From Leifsonia sp. ku-ls (GTDB taxonomy: Bacteria > Actinomycetota > Actinomycetes > Actinomycetales > Microbacteriaceae): a stretch of DNA of 40,040 bases. The DNA lies in assembly GCA_003367665.1 (NCBI GenBank), contig QKXI01000011.1:56899-96938 (forward strand). Direction: 5' to 3'. Numbering within the stretch: the stretch's first letter is position 1; every line of letters starts with the position of its first letter. Under the pieces are notes generated by a model, which worked only from the letters and a program-made list of their open reading frames with translations, ran no database searches and was not told the DNA's origin. Below are positions 1 to 8,552 of the stretch, piece by piece. Both the position numbers and the translations under genes were made by a program.

Positions 1-959
1 CCGCCGGCGTTCACGGTTGCTCCCACCACGCTGTCGCCCACACCAACCTCGACTGGGACGGATTCGCCGGTCAGCATGGACGCGTCGACCGCGCTCGTGC
101 CGTCCACGACGACACCGTCGGTGGCGATCTTCTCCCCTGGGCGCACCACGAACTCGTCCGCGACGGCGAGCTGATCGGTGGGGATGCGCGTCTCGATGCC
201 GTTACGGAGCACGGCCACGTCCTTGGCGCCGAGCGCCAGAAGGGCGCGCAATGCTGCACCAGCCTGGCGCTTCGAACGTTTCTCGAAGTATCGGCCGGCT
301 AGGACGAACATCGTCACTCCGGCAGCGACCTCGAGATAGATGTTGCCGGCGCCGCTGTTGGGGGCGACCGAAAATTCAAAACCGTGGGTCATCCCTGGCA
401 TTCCGGCCGTGCCGAAGAACAAGGCATATAGAGACCAGAGCAGGGCAGCGGACGTGCCGACGGAGACAAGGGTGTCCATCGTCGCTGCTCCATGCCGGAG
501 GTTGATGAACGCGGCCTTGTGGAACGGCCAACCGGCCCACACGATCACCGGGGCGGCGAGCGTCAGTGACAACCATTGCCAATAGGTGAACTGGAACGCC
601 GGGACCATTGCCAGCGCGATCACCGGAACAGAAAGTGCGATGCTCCCGACCAGTCGCTGTCGCAGCGCAATGTGCTCCGCGTCGGGGGCGTCCTCGGGCG
701 CTGCGCTTTGCGGAGCCACGACCGGAAGCGTGGCGCTATATCCTGCCTTCTCCACCTCGGCGATCAGCGTCTGCGGATCGAATTCGGCCGGGGCGCTCAC
801 CCGCGCCTTCTCGGTAGCGTAGTTCACCGTCGCGTTGATCCCGTCGAGCTTGTTCAGCTTCTTCTCGATGCGCATCGCGCACGATGCGCAGGTCATTCCC
901 CCGATTTCGAGTTCGATGTTCGCGGCAGGAGGTGGTACGAGCGCTTCGTTTGTGGGCAT
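1..959 (-). CDS. copA: Copper-translocating P-type ATPase CopA, N-terminal part (runs off the left edge)
   Basis: The open frame gives about 319 N-terminal residues. A heavy-metal-associated (HMA) domain carries GGMTCASC (Cys24, Cys27). Several hydrophobic segments follow, then the actuator-domain motif TGES near residue 297. The phosphorylation motif DKTGT and the ATP-binding domain lie outside the window. The family is P1B-type Cu+ exporters of the inner membrane, which use ATP to move copper out of the cytosol. GGAGG sits five bases before the ATG. The gene is downstream of copZ on the same strand, so CopZ could hand Cu+ to this pump. Ag+ export is possible too; the CPC membrane motif that would decide substrate is not in view. 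Confidence 0.95.
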   Translation of the reverse strand, partial: MPTNEALVPPPAANIELEIGGMTCASCAMRIEKKLNKLDGINATVNYATEKARVSAPAEFDPQTLIAEVEKAGYSATLPVVAPQSAAPEDAPDAEHIALRQRLVGSIALSVPVIALAMVPAFQFTYWQWLSLTLAAPVIVWAGWPFHKAAFINLRHGAATMDTLVSVGTSAALLWSLYALFFGTAGMPGMTHGFEFSVAPNSGAGNIYLEVAAGVTMFVLAGRYFEKRSKRQAGAALRALLALGAKDVAVLRNGIETRIPTDQLAVADEFVVRPGEKIATDGVVVDGTSAVDASMLTGESVPVEVGVGDSVVGATVNAG

Positions 960-1027
960 GTGATCCTCCGGGATCGGGCAGCGCCAACAGGCGGTTGAAC
1001 GGATTGGCGGCGCGAGGGGCCGGTGTA

Positions 1028-1054
1028 ACTCACGGGCGACTGCTCAGCGTGAGT
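1028..1054. repeat. Inverted repeat between copZ and copA
   Basis: ACTCACG at 1028-1034 pairs perfectly with CGTGAGT at 1048-1054 across a 13-base loop. No T tract follows in the direction of copA, so a classical terminator is not supported. It may be an mRNA structure in the copZ-copA spacer or a binding site. Function is unknown. Confidence 0.4.
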
Positions 1055-1162
1055 GGGTGAACATCCCACCGCGTCTGCCGGGAACATCAGCCGGACGAGG
1101 GTGAGGCCCGCGCCAAAGGGGCATCCAGCCCCACTCCACCCTGTTTGATGGGTGAGCTCAGC

Positions 1163-1372
1163 TCAGACACGAACGGCTGAGTAGCCCGCCTCCTTGACCG
1201 CGGCGAAGACTTGCGCGTCATCAAGGTCGGTCGCGCTGGTCACAACCAGCTTGCCGGTTGTTGCGGACACGTCGATGTTTTCGATACCTGCGATCTGTTC
1301 CACTTCTTCGCGGACCGACATCTCACAGTGACCGCAGGTCATCCCGGTGACTTCATACTCAGTAGTCGACAT
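1163..1372 (-). CDS. copZ: Copper chaperone CopZ (heavy-metal-associated domain)
   Basis: A 69-residue single-domain HMA protein with the metal site MTCGHC (Cys13, Cys16). It has the length of stand-alone Atx1/CopZ chaperones. These carry Cu+ in the cytosol and deliver it to the HMA domain of CopA or to a copper sensor. The ATG at 1372 is preferred over the ATG two codons upstream: GGAGGA is seven bases before it but directly abuts the other. It lies upstream of copA on the same strand with a ~200-bp gap. Two copper-operator-like dyads lie at 1389-1440 just upstream, so copper induction is likely. Confidence 0.92.
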   Translation of the reverse strand: MSTTEYEVTGMTCGHCEMSVREEVEQIAGIENIDVSATTGKLVVTSATDLDDAQVFAAVKEAGYSAVRV

Positions 1373-1388
1373 TGTCATTCCTCCAGCA

Positions 1389-1440
1389 ATACGGGCAAGG
1401 GGTATCCCTCCCTCAACAACATGATACCCCCGGCCCGTAT
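1389..1440. promoter_or_regulatory. Double CsoR-like operator upstream of copZ
   Basis: Two 17-bp ATAC...GTAT dyads are seen: ATACGGGCAAGGGGTAT at 1389-1405 and ATACCCCCGGCCCGTAT at 1424-1440. Together they form a larger inverted repeat in which 15 of 17 bases of the arms are complementary, with an 18-base loop. Known actinobacterial CsoR operators are pseudo-palindromes with ATACCC/GGGTAT arms. Position before copZ and recurrence upstream of three other genes in the island support a copper-responsive site. The regulator gene is not in the window. Confidence 0.65.
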
Positions 1441-1505
1441 TCCCGCCAAAGTGGGCATGCACCACGAAGGTGCCAAGCTGTTCGCGCGGACAGTCGACGC
1501 GGCTG

Positions 1506-3020
1506 CTATTTCTGGTAGGCGAGCACGGCCATCATGCCGGACTCGCCGTGGTAGATGTTGTGGCAGTGGCTTAGCCAGAGGCCGGGGTTATCGGCGTCGA
1601 AGTCGACACGAAGAGTCTTGCCCGGAAGGACGATCGAGGTGTCTTTGCGGGGACCGCGGCCGGGGTGTTGATACGTGTGCCCGTGCAGGTGCATCGGATG
1701 CCACATGGTGGTGTCGTTGACAAATTCCAGTTGCACCCGCTCCCCCTGGTGAACCGCGAGTGCATCTTGCAAGGGCCGGTCCGGATTGAACTGTCGGCCG
1801 TTGATTGCCCACTTGTACGAGTTCATGCTGCCGGACAGCTTCATTTGCACCGTGCGGTCGACGGCGCGTGGCCTCAGCTGCACCGCGTCGTCCGCGATCA
1901 GATCTTCGGCCACCCCCACCCGCGGCGAGTTCAGCTCGGGCAGCGTCTTCAGGGGCGCTGGCGCGGCCCCAGTGCCGGTGCGGAGGATGGCGTATGCGGC
2001 GGCGTCCTTGCCCTCGGCGGATGCAACGAGTGGGAAGACTCCGTCGCCGGCGGTGACGATTACGTCGTAGCGCTCCCCCATCCCGATTAGGACACTGTCG
2101 ACCTCGCGATGCCGGACGGGGTACCCGTCGGTGTGGGTGATTGTCAGGGTGTGGCCGCTGATAGCGACCCGGAATGCAGTATCGGCGCCAGCGTTGATGA
2201 ACCGGATCCGAATTTTCGATCCGGGTTTGCTTGTGAAGGTTTCCGGGTCAGCAGCGGGCCGGCCATTGATCAGATAGAGCGGGTAGTAGACGTCGCCGGT
2301 GTCGCCACCGAGCAATGCCGAGTTGGTGCCCATCAGCATGTTTCCCATCCTCATGAGCATTCCGTTCATCCCCATTGCCCCCATCCCTTTGGAGAGATCG
2401 TTCAAGACTTGGTCGGGTGTGCTGGTTACTCCATCGAGCCAGTCGTCGAGGATGACGATCCATTCTTGGTCGTAGCTCAGGGGTTCTCGCGGATCGTCGA
2501 TGATCAGCGCTCCATAGAGGCCCCGGTCGATTTGCACGCCGACGTGCGGGTGGAACCAGTAGGTTCCCGGGTGCTCGGCAGTAAAGCTATAGCGGAAGGC
2601 GTCTCCGGCAGCGATCGGGTTCTGGGTCAGCGGAGGCACACCGTCCATGTCGTTGCGCAGAGCAACGCCATGCCAATGCACCGAGGTAGACGTAGGTAAC
2701 TGGTTGGAGACGTCCGCCTGGATAGTGTCACCGGCACGGGCCCGGATGACAGGTGCCGGTGTCGACCCGAACGTCCATGTGTTCGCGACCCGACCGGCGA
2801 GATCGAGTTGGGAGGGCTGGGCGTCCAACGCCACAGCGGTAACCCGTCCGGTGCGCTGGCGCGTCTTCTCCGCCGCTGCAATGGCAGCGGAAGTTGGAGA
2901 TATCAGAGCGGGTGTTGCCGGGGTGCACGCAGCCAGTGCGGCGAGGGTGGCGGCACCGATGCTCGCGCTGAGGAAGGTGCGTCGGGTGAGCGGGCGTGGG
3001 GGTTGAGCAGAAAGCGGCAT
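1506..3020 (-). CDS. Tat-exported multicopper oxidase
   Basis: About 504 residues. A twin-arginine signal (TRRTFLSAS, Arg13-Arg14) ends in a lipobox-like LAAC (Cys32). Three cupredoxin-type modules carry the four copper-binding motifs: HWHG (115-118), HPH (157-159), HPMHLHGH (about 441-448) and HCHNIYH (about 485-491). A Met-rich loop (repeated GM/MG near residues 213-232) resembles the Cu+-binding insert of CueO-like cuprous oxidases. It probably oxidises Cu+ to less toxic Cu2+ outside the membrane. The ATG at 3020 has AGG six bases upstream; an ATG at 3032 has no visible ribosome site. It sits between copZ and the DUF305 gene on the same strand. Confidence 0.93.
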   Translation of the reverse strand: MPLSAQPPRPLTRRTFLSASIGAATLAALAACTPATPALISPTSAAIAAAEKTRQRTGRVTAVALDAQPSQLDLAGRVANTWTFGSTPAPVIRARAGDTIQADVSNQLPTSTSVHWHGVALRNDMDGVPPLTQNPIAAGDAFRYSFTAEHPGTYWFHPHVGVQIDRGLYGALIIDDPREPLSYDQEWIVILDDWLDGVTSTPDQVLNDLSKGMGAMGMNGMLMRMGNMLMGTNSALLGGDTGDVYYPLYLINGRPAADPETFTSKPGSKIRIRFINAGADTAFRVAISGHTLTITHTDGYPVRHREVDSVLIGMGERYDVIVTAGDGVFPLVASAEGKDAAAYAILRTGTGAAPAPLKTLPELNSPRVGVAEDLIADDAVQLRPRAVDRTVQMKLSGSMNSYKWAINGRQFNPDRPLQDALAVHQGERVQLEFVNDTTMWHPMHLHGHTYQHPGRGPRKDTSIVLPGKTLRVDFDADNPGLWLSHCHNIYHGESGMMAVLAYQK

Positions 3021-3146
3021 GGTGGACCTCATGGTGGGCAGAGCAGATCAAGAGAGAGGGGGCCCGGTGAGGCGGAGCAGGGGGAATGCGGGTTCCACCC
3101 CACCGGGGTCAAGGTCAGGCGCGACTCACAGATCGCGACCCGCGCG

Positions 3147-3803
3147 CTAGCCGAGCGCTGTCAGCATGGCTTTCATGTCGGCGATCTCCGCAGTTTGGGA
3201 GCTGACGATGTTATCCGCGAGCTTCATGGCGGCACCGTCCTTGCCACCCGACTGTTCCTGCTTGGCCATGGTGAGCGCACCTTCGTGGTGCTGGATCATC
3301 AGGGTGAGGAATCTCTTATCGAACGCAGTCCCGGTTGCGGCCTTCAGGCTGTCCATGTCTTGCGTCGTCATCCCGGGCATGGAGCCCATGCTGGAGGAAT
3401 CGGTAGGCATCGGCGTGGACATGTCCATTCCGGACATGTCGCTGGGGGTCGGAGAGCTCGAGCCCATCCCGGGCATGGTGACCGGTTCACCCCAGGACTT
3501 CAGCCAGGACGTCATCTGCTCGATCTCGGGCTGCTGGGCGGCTTTGATTTTCGCGGCCAGGTCCTTGACCTGAGTTGAGGCGGCACGGGACGGGGCGAGG
3601 TCGGCCATCTCGATGGCGCCTTCGTGGTGCACGATCATCATCTGCGCGAATGTGACGTCTTGCGCGTTGTGCGCCGCGGCGGGTGTCGAGGACATACCGG
3701 ACATGCCGGACATGTCCCCCATGCCGGAACCGGTACAGGCGGTGAGGAGGCCGCCAGCGGCCAAGGCCACGCCGGCGAGGGCGAGACGAGGTGCGATTTT
3801 CAT
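3147..3803 (-). CDS. DUF305 lipoprotein
   Basis: 218 residues. A lipoprotein signal ends in LTAC (Cys23). A DUF305 fold follows with two HHEG motifs (residues 59-62 and 172-175), the family's ferritin-like four-helix signature. Met/Asp-rich stretches with MSGM and MPGM repeats precede and separate the motifs and could bind Cu+. DUF305 proteins are often found next to copper oxidases, but their biochemical role is not settled. The start at 3803 has GGAG five bases upstream. The long open frame upstream of it is not needed. It follows the DUF6153-like gene closely (77 bp) and may share its copper-operator control. Confidence 0.92.
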   Translation of the reverse strand: MKIAPRLALAGVALAAGGLLTACTGSGMGDMSGMSGMSSTPAAAHNAQDVTFAQMMIVHHEGAIEMADLAPSRAASTQVKDLAAKIKAAQQPEIEQMTSWLKSWGEPVTMPGMGSSSPTPSDMSGMDMSTPMPTDSSSMGSMPGMTTQDMDSLKAATGTAFDKRFLTLMIQHHEGALTMAKQEQSGGKDGAAMKLADNIVSSQTAEIADMKAMLTALG

Positions 3804-3879
3804 CAGTACTCCAAGAGGTTTGGTTTGGGGATTTCGAGGGTGTATCGGAGGGGAGAAGCAGAGCTCTCCCCGGGAGCCT

Positions 3880-4317
3880 CTAAATCCGCAATACCTGGAG
3901 GACCAGAGTCCGATCGCGGACACGCACGGCAGCGGCGTGGCGCCATTTCACGATGAGTCGAGGCGCGCTGAACGGAACCTTGTTTCCCAACGGGGAAGCG
4001 AGCAGGAAAAGCAGGGCGGCACCGAGCAGGAACAGGCAGGCGTGCATAGCGTCGTGGCTCATCGGTGCGTCTAGTGCCGGCGTGGAGGTACCTCCCACCT
4101 CCGCCGCGTCTGGGGATTGTTGCGTGGTGGGCGCAGCCGGAGAAGAGGGCATGCTCATTAGGCCCGCCTGGACGGAGGCCCCGGTGGAAGCGGCCGCCAT
4201 GGGCATGTCGATTCCGGTGTGCATGGCAGCGATTCCGGAGACGAGTGCGAGCACCATCAGTACCCGACCGACGATCGTCGCCGCTCGGGTCCGGGGCCGC
4301 CCGTTCTCACTCTCCAT
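3880..4317 (-). CDS. Small membrane protein, DUF6153-like
   Basis: 145 residues. One hydrophobic segment near residues 15-33 and a second near 92-112 flank a Ser/Ala/Pro-rich loop with Met and His residues (for example MSHDAMHAC before the second helix). Layout and position next to a DUF305 gene match DUF6153-type actinobacterial membrane proteins; the family name rests on recollection of that pattern. Function is unknown, probably envelope copper handling. The ATG at 4317 is chosen because GGAGG lies just before it and a 17-bp operator-like dyad lies 11 bp further up. The protein could in principle start further upstream. Confidence 0.75.
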   Translation of the reverse strand: MESENGRPRTRAATIVGRVLMVLALVSGIAAMHTGIDMPMAAASTGASVQAGLMSMPSSPAAPTTQQSPDAAEVGGTSTPALDAPMSHDAMHACLFLLGAALLFLLASPLGNKVPFSAPRLIVKWRHAAAVRVRDRTLVLQVLRI

Positions 4318-4327
4318 CTCCTCCAGA

Positions 4328-4344
4328 ATACCCACCAGTGGTAT
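4328..4344. promoter_or_regulatory. CsoR-like operator before the DUF6153-like gene
   Basis: ATACCCACCAGTGGTAT is a 17-bp dyad with ATACC and GGTAT arms, 11 bp upstream of the ATG at 4317. Spacing and arm sequence match the dyads at 1389, 1424, 5940 and 19106. Inferred to control the DUF6153-like and DUF305 genes. Confidence 0.55.
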
Positions 4345-4410
4345 GGCGCGGAAACGCGCGCGGGGCATTCTCAGCTCCGCCCTCATAGACGTGCTGCGGC
4401 AGGGAGAGGG

Positions 4411-5736
4411 TTACATCGGGTCGTTGATGTGAAGGTGGTTGCAGGTGTCGTAGAAGTCTTGGAAATTGCGCAGGGCGGGTTCGTTTCCCGCCGCCGTTCG
4501 GCAGTTGCTTTGGCCAAGGCCCGAACCGTACGGCATCCTCGGGTCGAGGACTCGGATCAACGCCAGGGAGTTGCCGTCTGCGCCGGTCGCCTGGCTGCCG
4601 CCGAGGCTATAAAAGTCCACCGCGTGGCCACCACCTCCGGCATAGTGCTGTGAGTAGATCCCCGCCCCTTCGATCTGGCCGGTACAGCGCCGGTTGATGT
4701 CGCTGACGCCGACGCTTGCGAAGGTATGCAGGGCGATCACCATGACCTGCAAGACTTGGGTGTCGATCCCGCAGTTCGGGACCGAGCGGCCCTCCGCGAT
4801 CCATCGGATCTCCATGATGTGGTCGGGGGAAGAGCCGGAAAGCTGACCAGCTGCGACATACCCCATCAGCTCTTGGGCGAGGGCGCGGGCGTCGGAGGAC
4901 ACCGGGGCACTTGATCCCGCGGCGCGAGCGGCCGCCGCGGCGGCCGCTTCCGCTGCCGCTCGTGCCGCAACGCCAGCCTGATACTGCTGTTCGGTCATAG
5001 CGGTGGCGCTGGTCAGCGACGCAAGTTGGGCCTGAAGCTCGTTCTGGTGGGCGGTTTGAGCGGACAGCGACGCAATCATGTCCTTCTGTGCCTGGGCCGC
5101 TTTGGCCAACGCGGTCTTTGCGGCAGCGGCAAGCGTGGCGAGAGCGTCCTTCGCGGCAACGGCCTGATCACTGGCAGCTTTTGCGTTGTTGCTGTCCTGC
5201 GCTGCCTGCGAATACAGCCGGTTGATGGTCGATGTCAGCTTGCCCAAACTACTCAAGCGATAGAGCAGGCCGGCCCGGTCTGAGGACTTGCTGATCAGTA
5301 GCGTGCCGGTGAGATTCGGACCGCCTGTGCGGGCGAACTTCGCCAGGACCGTCGCCGCCTGCTGGTGGGAGGTTTCGGACTTGATCTTCAGCTTCGCGGC
5401 GACGGCTGTGAGCGCATCCGCCTTGTCTTGGCCCGCAGTGAGTGCGAGCTGGGCAGCTTCATTCTCCCTCTCGCGGGCGACGGCGGCGTCTTCGGCCGCT
5501 TTCACTTGCGTCTTGAGATTCGAAATCAGCGCGGTAATCGCATTGACTTGGGCCTGTTTTGCCGCCTCGTTTGAACGGGCGGCTTGAACATCACCCCACG
5601 ATGGATAGCTATCAGCCATCGCTGTGGGGGCCGTGACGACGCCCGAGGCTGCAACGAGGACCGCGATCACCAGGCCAGCCCAAAGTCTCCACGGGCCCGG
5701 GCCGCGTGACGGAGTTGAGGCGTGACGTCGTAGCAT
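4411..5736 (-). CDS. Secreted coiled-coil protein with C-terminal M15-like peptidase domain
   Basis: 441 residues. An N-terminal signal or anchor ends about AMADSYPSW, followed by a ~230-residue Ala/Gln/Lys-rich coiled coil, an Ala linker, and a ~160-residue C-terminal domain. That domain has GHAVDF (His371, Asp374) and HLH (His434, His436), the spacing of zinc ligands in D-Ala-D-Ala peptidases of family M15, plus a conserved SDINRRCTG. The coiled-coil part resembles that of the M23 protein at 13990-15321; the catalytic part resembles the protein at 17908-19047. Likely a peptidoglycan hydrolase, but peptidase activity is inference. No strong ribosome site precedes the ATG. Confidence 0.8.
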   Translation of the reverse strand: MLRRHASTPSRGPGPWRLWAGLVIAVLVAASGVVTAPTAMADSYPSWGDVQAARSNEAAKQAQVNAITALISNLKTQVKAAEDAAVARERENEAAQLALTAGQDKADALTAVAAKLKIKSETSHQQAATVLAKFARTGGPNLTGTLLISKSSDRAGLLYRLSSLGKLTSTINRLYSQAAQDSNNAKAASDQAVAAKDALATLAAAAKTALAKAAQAQKDMIASLSAQTAHQNELQAQLASLTSATAMTEQQYQAGVAARAAAEAAAAAAARAAGSSAPVSSDARALAQELMGYVAAGQLSGSSPDHIMEIRWIAEGRSVPNCGIDTQVLQVMVIALHTFASVGVSDINRRCTGQIEGAGIYSQHYAGGGGHAVDFYSLGGSQATGADGNSLALIRVLDPRMPYGSGLGQSNCRTAAGNEPALRNFQDFYDTCNHLHINDPM

Positions 5737-5939
5737 TCTGGGTCCGAATCATAGGTGCGAAGCCGAAGCTTTCGGAAAGAGATCGGTCATTGGCCCCCCG
5801 ACGCTAACCCGCGGCGGCTTCTCAATCTCCCGCAACACGCCGTCAACGAGCTCGGGCAGGCTTCGACGCGATCCTCTGATTCGAAGGACCCTGCAACGCC
5901 ATTGCCGATCTTGCCTGCCGAGAGAACTGAGCGTACTTT

Positions 5940-5956
5940 TTACCCCGCCGGGGTAT
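5940..5956. promoter_or_regulatory. CsoR-like operator before the DUF4396-multicopper oxidase gene
   Basis: TTACCCCGCCGGGGTAT contains a perfect palindrome TACCCC-GCC-GGGGTA at 5941-5955. It is the most symmetric of the five copies of this motif and lies 28 bp upstream of the GTG start at 5985. It also sits in the 248-bp divergent spacer shared with the M15-like gene at 5736. No other clear site was seen in that spacer. Confidence 0.7.
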
Positions 5957-5984
5957 CAGCGCTTGCGCCCTGGGAAGGAGCAGC

Positions 5985-7832
5985 GTGCTTATTCAACCGA
6001 TCGACTATTTCCTCGTTGCCTGGTTTGTCTTGGCGGCCCTCTCTGCCCTCTACGTGGGAGTGGACCAATTCCGAAACAACCCAGAACCGGGCGTGATGAA
6101 GTGGGGCTTCATTCTCGTCACGCTCTATCTAGGACCGATCGGGTTACTGCTCTACGTGCTGGTCGACAAGGAACCGCATCCGGGCGAACATGAAGAGTTC
6201 ACGAAACCATTATGGAAACAGGGCGTCGGCTCCACGATCCATTGTGTCGCGGGTGATGCCACCGGCATCATCGCGGCTGCGGCGATCACCGCCGCCCTTG
6301 GCCTGCCGATGTGGCTGGACCTCATCGTCGAGTACCTGGCCGGGTTCGCGTTCGGGCTTCTAATTTTTCAATCCTTGTTCATGAAAAGCCTGATGGGCGG
6401 CACGTACCTGCAAAACGTGCGCAGTACGTTTCTGCCGGAATTCATCAGCATGAACTTCATGATGGCGGGCATGGCGCCGGTGATGACATTGCTGATGATG
6501 GGTCCCGATATGCGGGCAATGGAGCCGACTGAACTCGTGTTTTGGGGGGTGATGTCGGTAGGTGTTGCCGCGGGTTTCGCGTTGGCGTATCCGGCGAATG
6601 TCTGGTTGGTCTATAAGGGCCTCAAGCACGGCTTGATGACACGCCGGCCATCCGCCCCAGCCGAGAGCCACCAGAACCACGAAGGCGGCATGAAAGGCAT
6701 GGGCGGTATGGGCCTGCCGGGGGCCCAGCAGCCCACTCGGCCGCAACTGGTGGCCGTTGCCCTTGTCGGCATGATTGCCCTTGTTGCGGGGATCTCGGCG
6801 CCGTCCACGACGGTCAACATGTCCCTAAGCGCCCGTGACGTGGGCGGTTCCATCATGCCGCCCGGGATGATCATGACGCGCGACACCCCGGGAGCTGCGA
6901 TGCGGGATATGGCCGCGGTCGACCCAAGAGACGTGACCGCCACCGCTGCCGGGAACGCCCGCGGCGACCAGGCCCTTCAGCCGCGAATGGTCGACGGTGT
7001 GAAGGTCTTCGACCTCACTGCCTCGATAGTGAGGTGGCAGATCCTTCCGGGTGTGTGGGTGGACGCTTACGCGTATAACGGCCAGGTTCCCGGTCCGCGT
7101 TTGGATTTTGTGCAAGGTGATCGCGTACGCATCAATGTGACCAATCGACTGCCGGAATCCACCACGGTGCATTGGCACGGTCTCGACGTTCCCAATGACA
7201 TGGACGGCCCGGCCCAGATCACTCAACATCCGATCGAGCCCGGCAAGACGTTCACCTACGAATACACGGTGAAACAGGCAGGTACGTTCTTTTACCACTC
7301 GCATGATCACGCCGACCGTCAAGAGGCGTTAGGACTTTACGGGGCGCTGATCATTGCGCCGAAACGTCCTGCTGATGCGATTCCGGCGGATATGGACTAC
7401 ACCATCCAGCTCGGCGAATGGCTCAACCGGAACGGCCTCACTTGGCCGGCGATGCCGATGGAGGGTGGGCTGGCAAACTACTTCACGATCAACGGGAAGG
7501 CGTACCCGTCCACCGAGACGATTCGAATGAAGGTCGGACAGGTGCTGAAAGTTCGGTTCATCGGAACGAACTCTGTCGATATTCATCCGATGCACATCCA
7601 CGGTGGCCCGTTCGAGGTGGTCGCAAGGGACGGAGAGACCCTTGCCCTATCGGCGCGGTTTGCCGCTGACACGATCAACGTTGCCCCCGGGCAACGCTAT
7701 GACGTCCTCTGGACGGCCCGTGCGCCCGGAAGATGGTTGATCCATTGCCATATCAATCACCACACCACGAACAACAATGTGGAGCAGGACGGCGCGGGCG
7801 GCCTGACCATGATCATTGACGTGTCGTCGTGA
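5985..7832 (+). CDS. Multicopper oxidase with N-terminal DUF4396 membrane domain
   Basis: 615 residues. The first ~215 form a polytopic membrane domain of DUF4396 type with helices near 8-25, 40-58, 90-110, 115-135, 150-170 and 185-205. A His/Met/Gly-rich linker and one more helix (about 250-275) follow. The oxidase part has HWHG (396-399), HSHDH (438-442), HPMHIHG (534-540) and HCHINHH (587-593), the complete type 1/2/3 copper ligand set. It probably acts as a membrane-tethered extracytoplasmic copper oxidase; DUF4396 function is unknown. GTG start with GGAAGGAG four bases upstream. It is the only plus-strand gene in the island and has its own copper-operator-like dyad. Confidence 0.9.
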   Translation: MLIQPIDYFLVAWFVLAALSALYVGVDQFRNNPEPGVMKWGFILVTLYLGPIGLLLYVLVDKEPHPGEHEEFTKPLWKQGVGSTIHCVAGDATGIIAAAAITAALGLPMWLDLIVEYLAGFAFGLLIFQSLFMKSLMGGTYLQNVRSTFLPEFISMNFMMAGMAPVMTLLMMGPDMRAMEPTELVFWGVMSVGVAAGFALAYPANVWLVYKGLKHGLMTRRPSAPAESHQNHEGGMKGMGGMGLPGAQQPTRPQLVAVALVGMIALVAGISAPSTTVNMSLSARDVGGSIMPPGMIMTRDTPGAAMRDMAAVDPRDVTATAAGNARGDQALQPRMVDGVKVFDLTASIVRWQILPGVWVDAYAYNGQVPGPRLDFVQGDRVRINVTNRLPESTTVHWHGLDVPNDMDGPAQITQHPIEPGKTFTYEYTVKQAGTFFYHSHDHADRQEALGLYGALIIAPKRPADAIPADMDYTIQLGEWLNRNGLTWPAMPMEGGLANYFTINGKAYPSTETIRMKVGQVLKVRFIGTNSVDIHPMHIHGGPFEVVARDGETLALSARFAADTINVAPGQRYDVLWTARAPGRWLIHCHINHHTTNNNVEQDGAGGLTMIIDVSS

Positions 7833-7865
7833 TGAGGTGCCCGTGCTGGGGCGAGGAATGTGCCG

Positions 7866-8036
7866 TCACATTCTCATTGAGAACATTGAGAGGAAAAAGG
7901 CGAGCCCGCCGCCGGCGACAAGCAGCACAGCACCGATGATAACGAGGCGATGTTTACGCGCCTTTGCCGGGAGCACGGGTTCAGGCGCAGCTCCAGTTTC
8001 CCACCAGGGTCGCTCACTCTGATCTTCAGGCACCAC
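7866..8036 (-). CDS. Possible small single-pass membrane protein
   Basis: The open frame extends further upstream into the DUF3566 gene. A GTG at 8036 preceded by an AAGGGGAAG stretch gives a 56-residue protein with a charged N-terminus, one strong hydrophobic helix (about residues 30-50) and a Met-rich tail. It follows the DUF3566 gene on the same strand. No family recognised. Start and reality are uncertain. Confidence 0.4.
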   Translation of the reverse strand: MVPEDQSERPWWETGAAPEPVLPAKARKHRLVIIGAVLLVAGGGLAFFLSMFSMRM

Positions 8037-8112
8037 GTCTTCCCCTTCCCGCCGCGCGGTGCGTGCAGCAGGCGCCGCGCGTAGCGCCTTAGGTGCCGCG
8101 CTACCTCGGGTA

Positions 8113-8517
8113 TCAGTCCTGTCTGAATCCGACGAACAGTCCGCCGGTCGCTTTGGAACTGAGGTTGTAAAGCAGTGCGATAAGCATCCCGCCCACCATC
8201 GTCGCCAGCGCACCGGCGAGTCCCACCACGATCGATCCGATGAGCACGGTTCCGAAGTTCACAACTTTGGTAACGCTTGAGGCGGAGAATGCCGTCGTCT
8301 CGCCTGCCGGGCCAGAGAGGAGGGTGTCGATCTGGTGGAACGCGCCGACCTGAGTGAGGAACGTCCACAGGAGGGTGCTGGCAAGCACGGTGACTGCGGC
8401 CATGATCAGGCCGACGAGGAGGGATACCTTCGCCATCGACCACACACCCGTGTAGACCAGGTGAAGCCGAGCGTCGTTGCGTTCGGCGCTTTCGCCGATG
8501 TTGTGTTCTCGGATCAT
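8113..8517 (-). CDS. DUF3566 transmembrane protein
   Basis: 134 residues. A polar N-terminus leads into a region matching the DUF3566 pattern (basic stretch, VWSMAK, first helix, loop, then a second long Gly/Leu-rich helix and LYNL). Two membrane helices lie at about 28-52 and 90-120. DUF3566 proteins are actinobacterial two-helix membrane proteins of unknown role, usually encoded near gyrA on the chromosome, so a copy in a cytochrome/copper cluster is unusual. GGAG lies five bases before the ATG. It follows ccdA's stop with a short gap on the same strand. Confidence 0.8.
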   Translation of the reverse strand: MIREHNIGESAERNDARLHLVYTGVWSMAKVSLLVGLIMAAVTVLASTLLWTFLTQVGAFHQIDTLLSGPAGETTAFSASSVTKVVNFGTVLIGSIVVGLAGALATMVGGMLIALLYNLSSKATGGLFVGFRQD

Positions 8518-8552
8518 AGGAACTCCTTCGGGACGTTCGTCGGACCGGTTGA

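Noticed and set aside
2109-2699. Long plus-strand frames opposite the multicopper oxidase, resB, lgt and Nramp genes
   Set aside because: Their composition is that of antisense shadows of GC-rich genes; the genes opposite have clear motifs.
7866-8213. 115-residue gene using the ATG at 8213
   Set aside because: That part overlaps the DUF3566 coding sequence in another frame; only the last ~56 codons are plausible.
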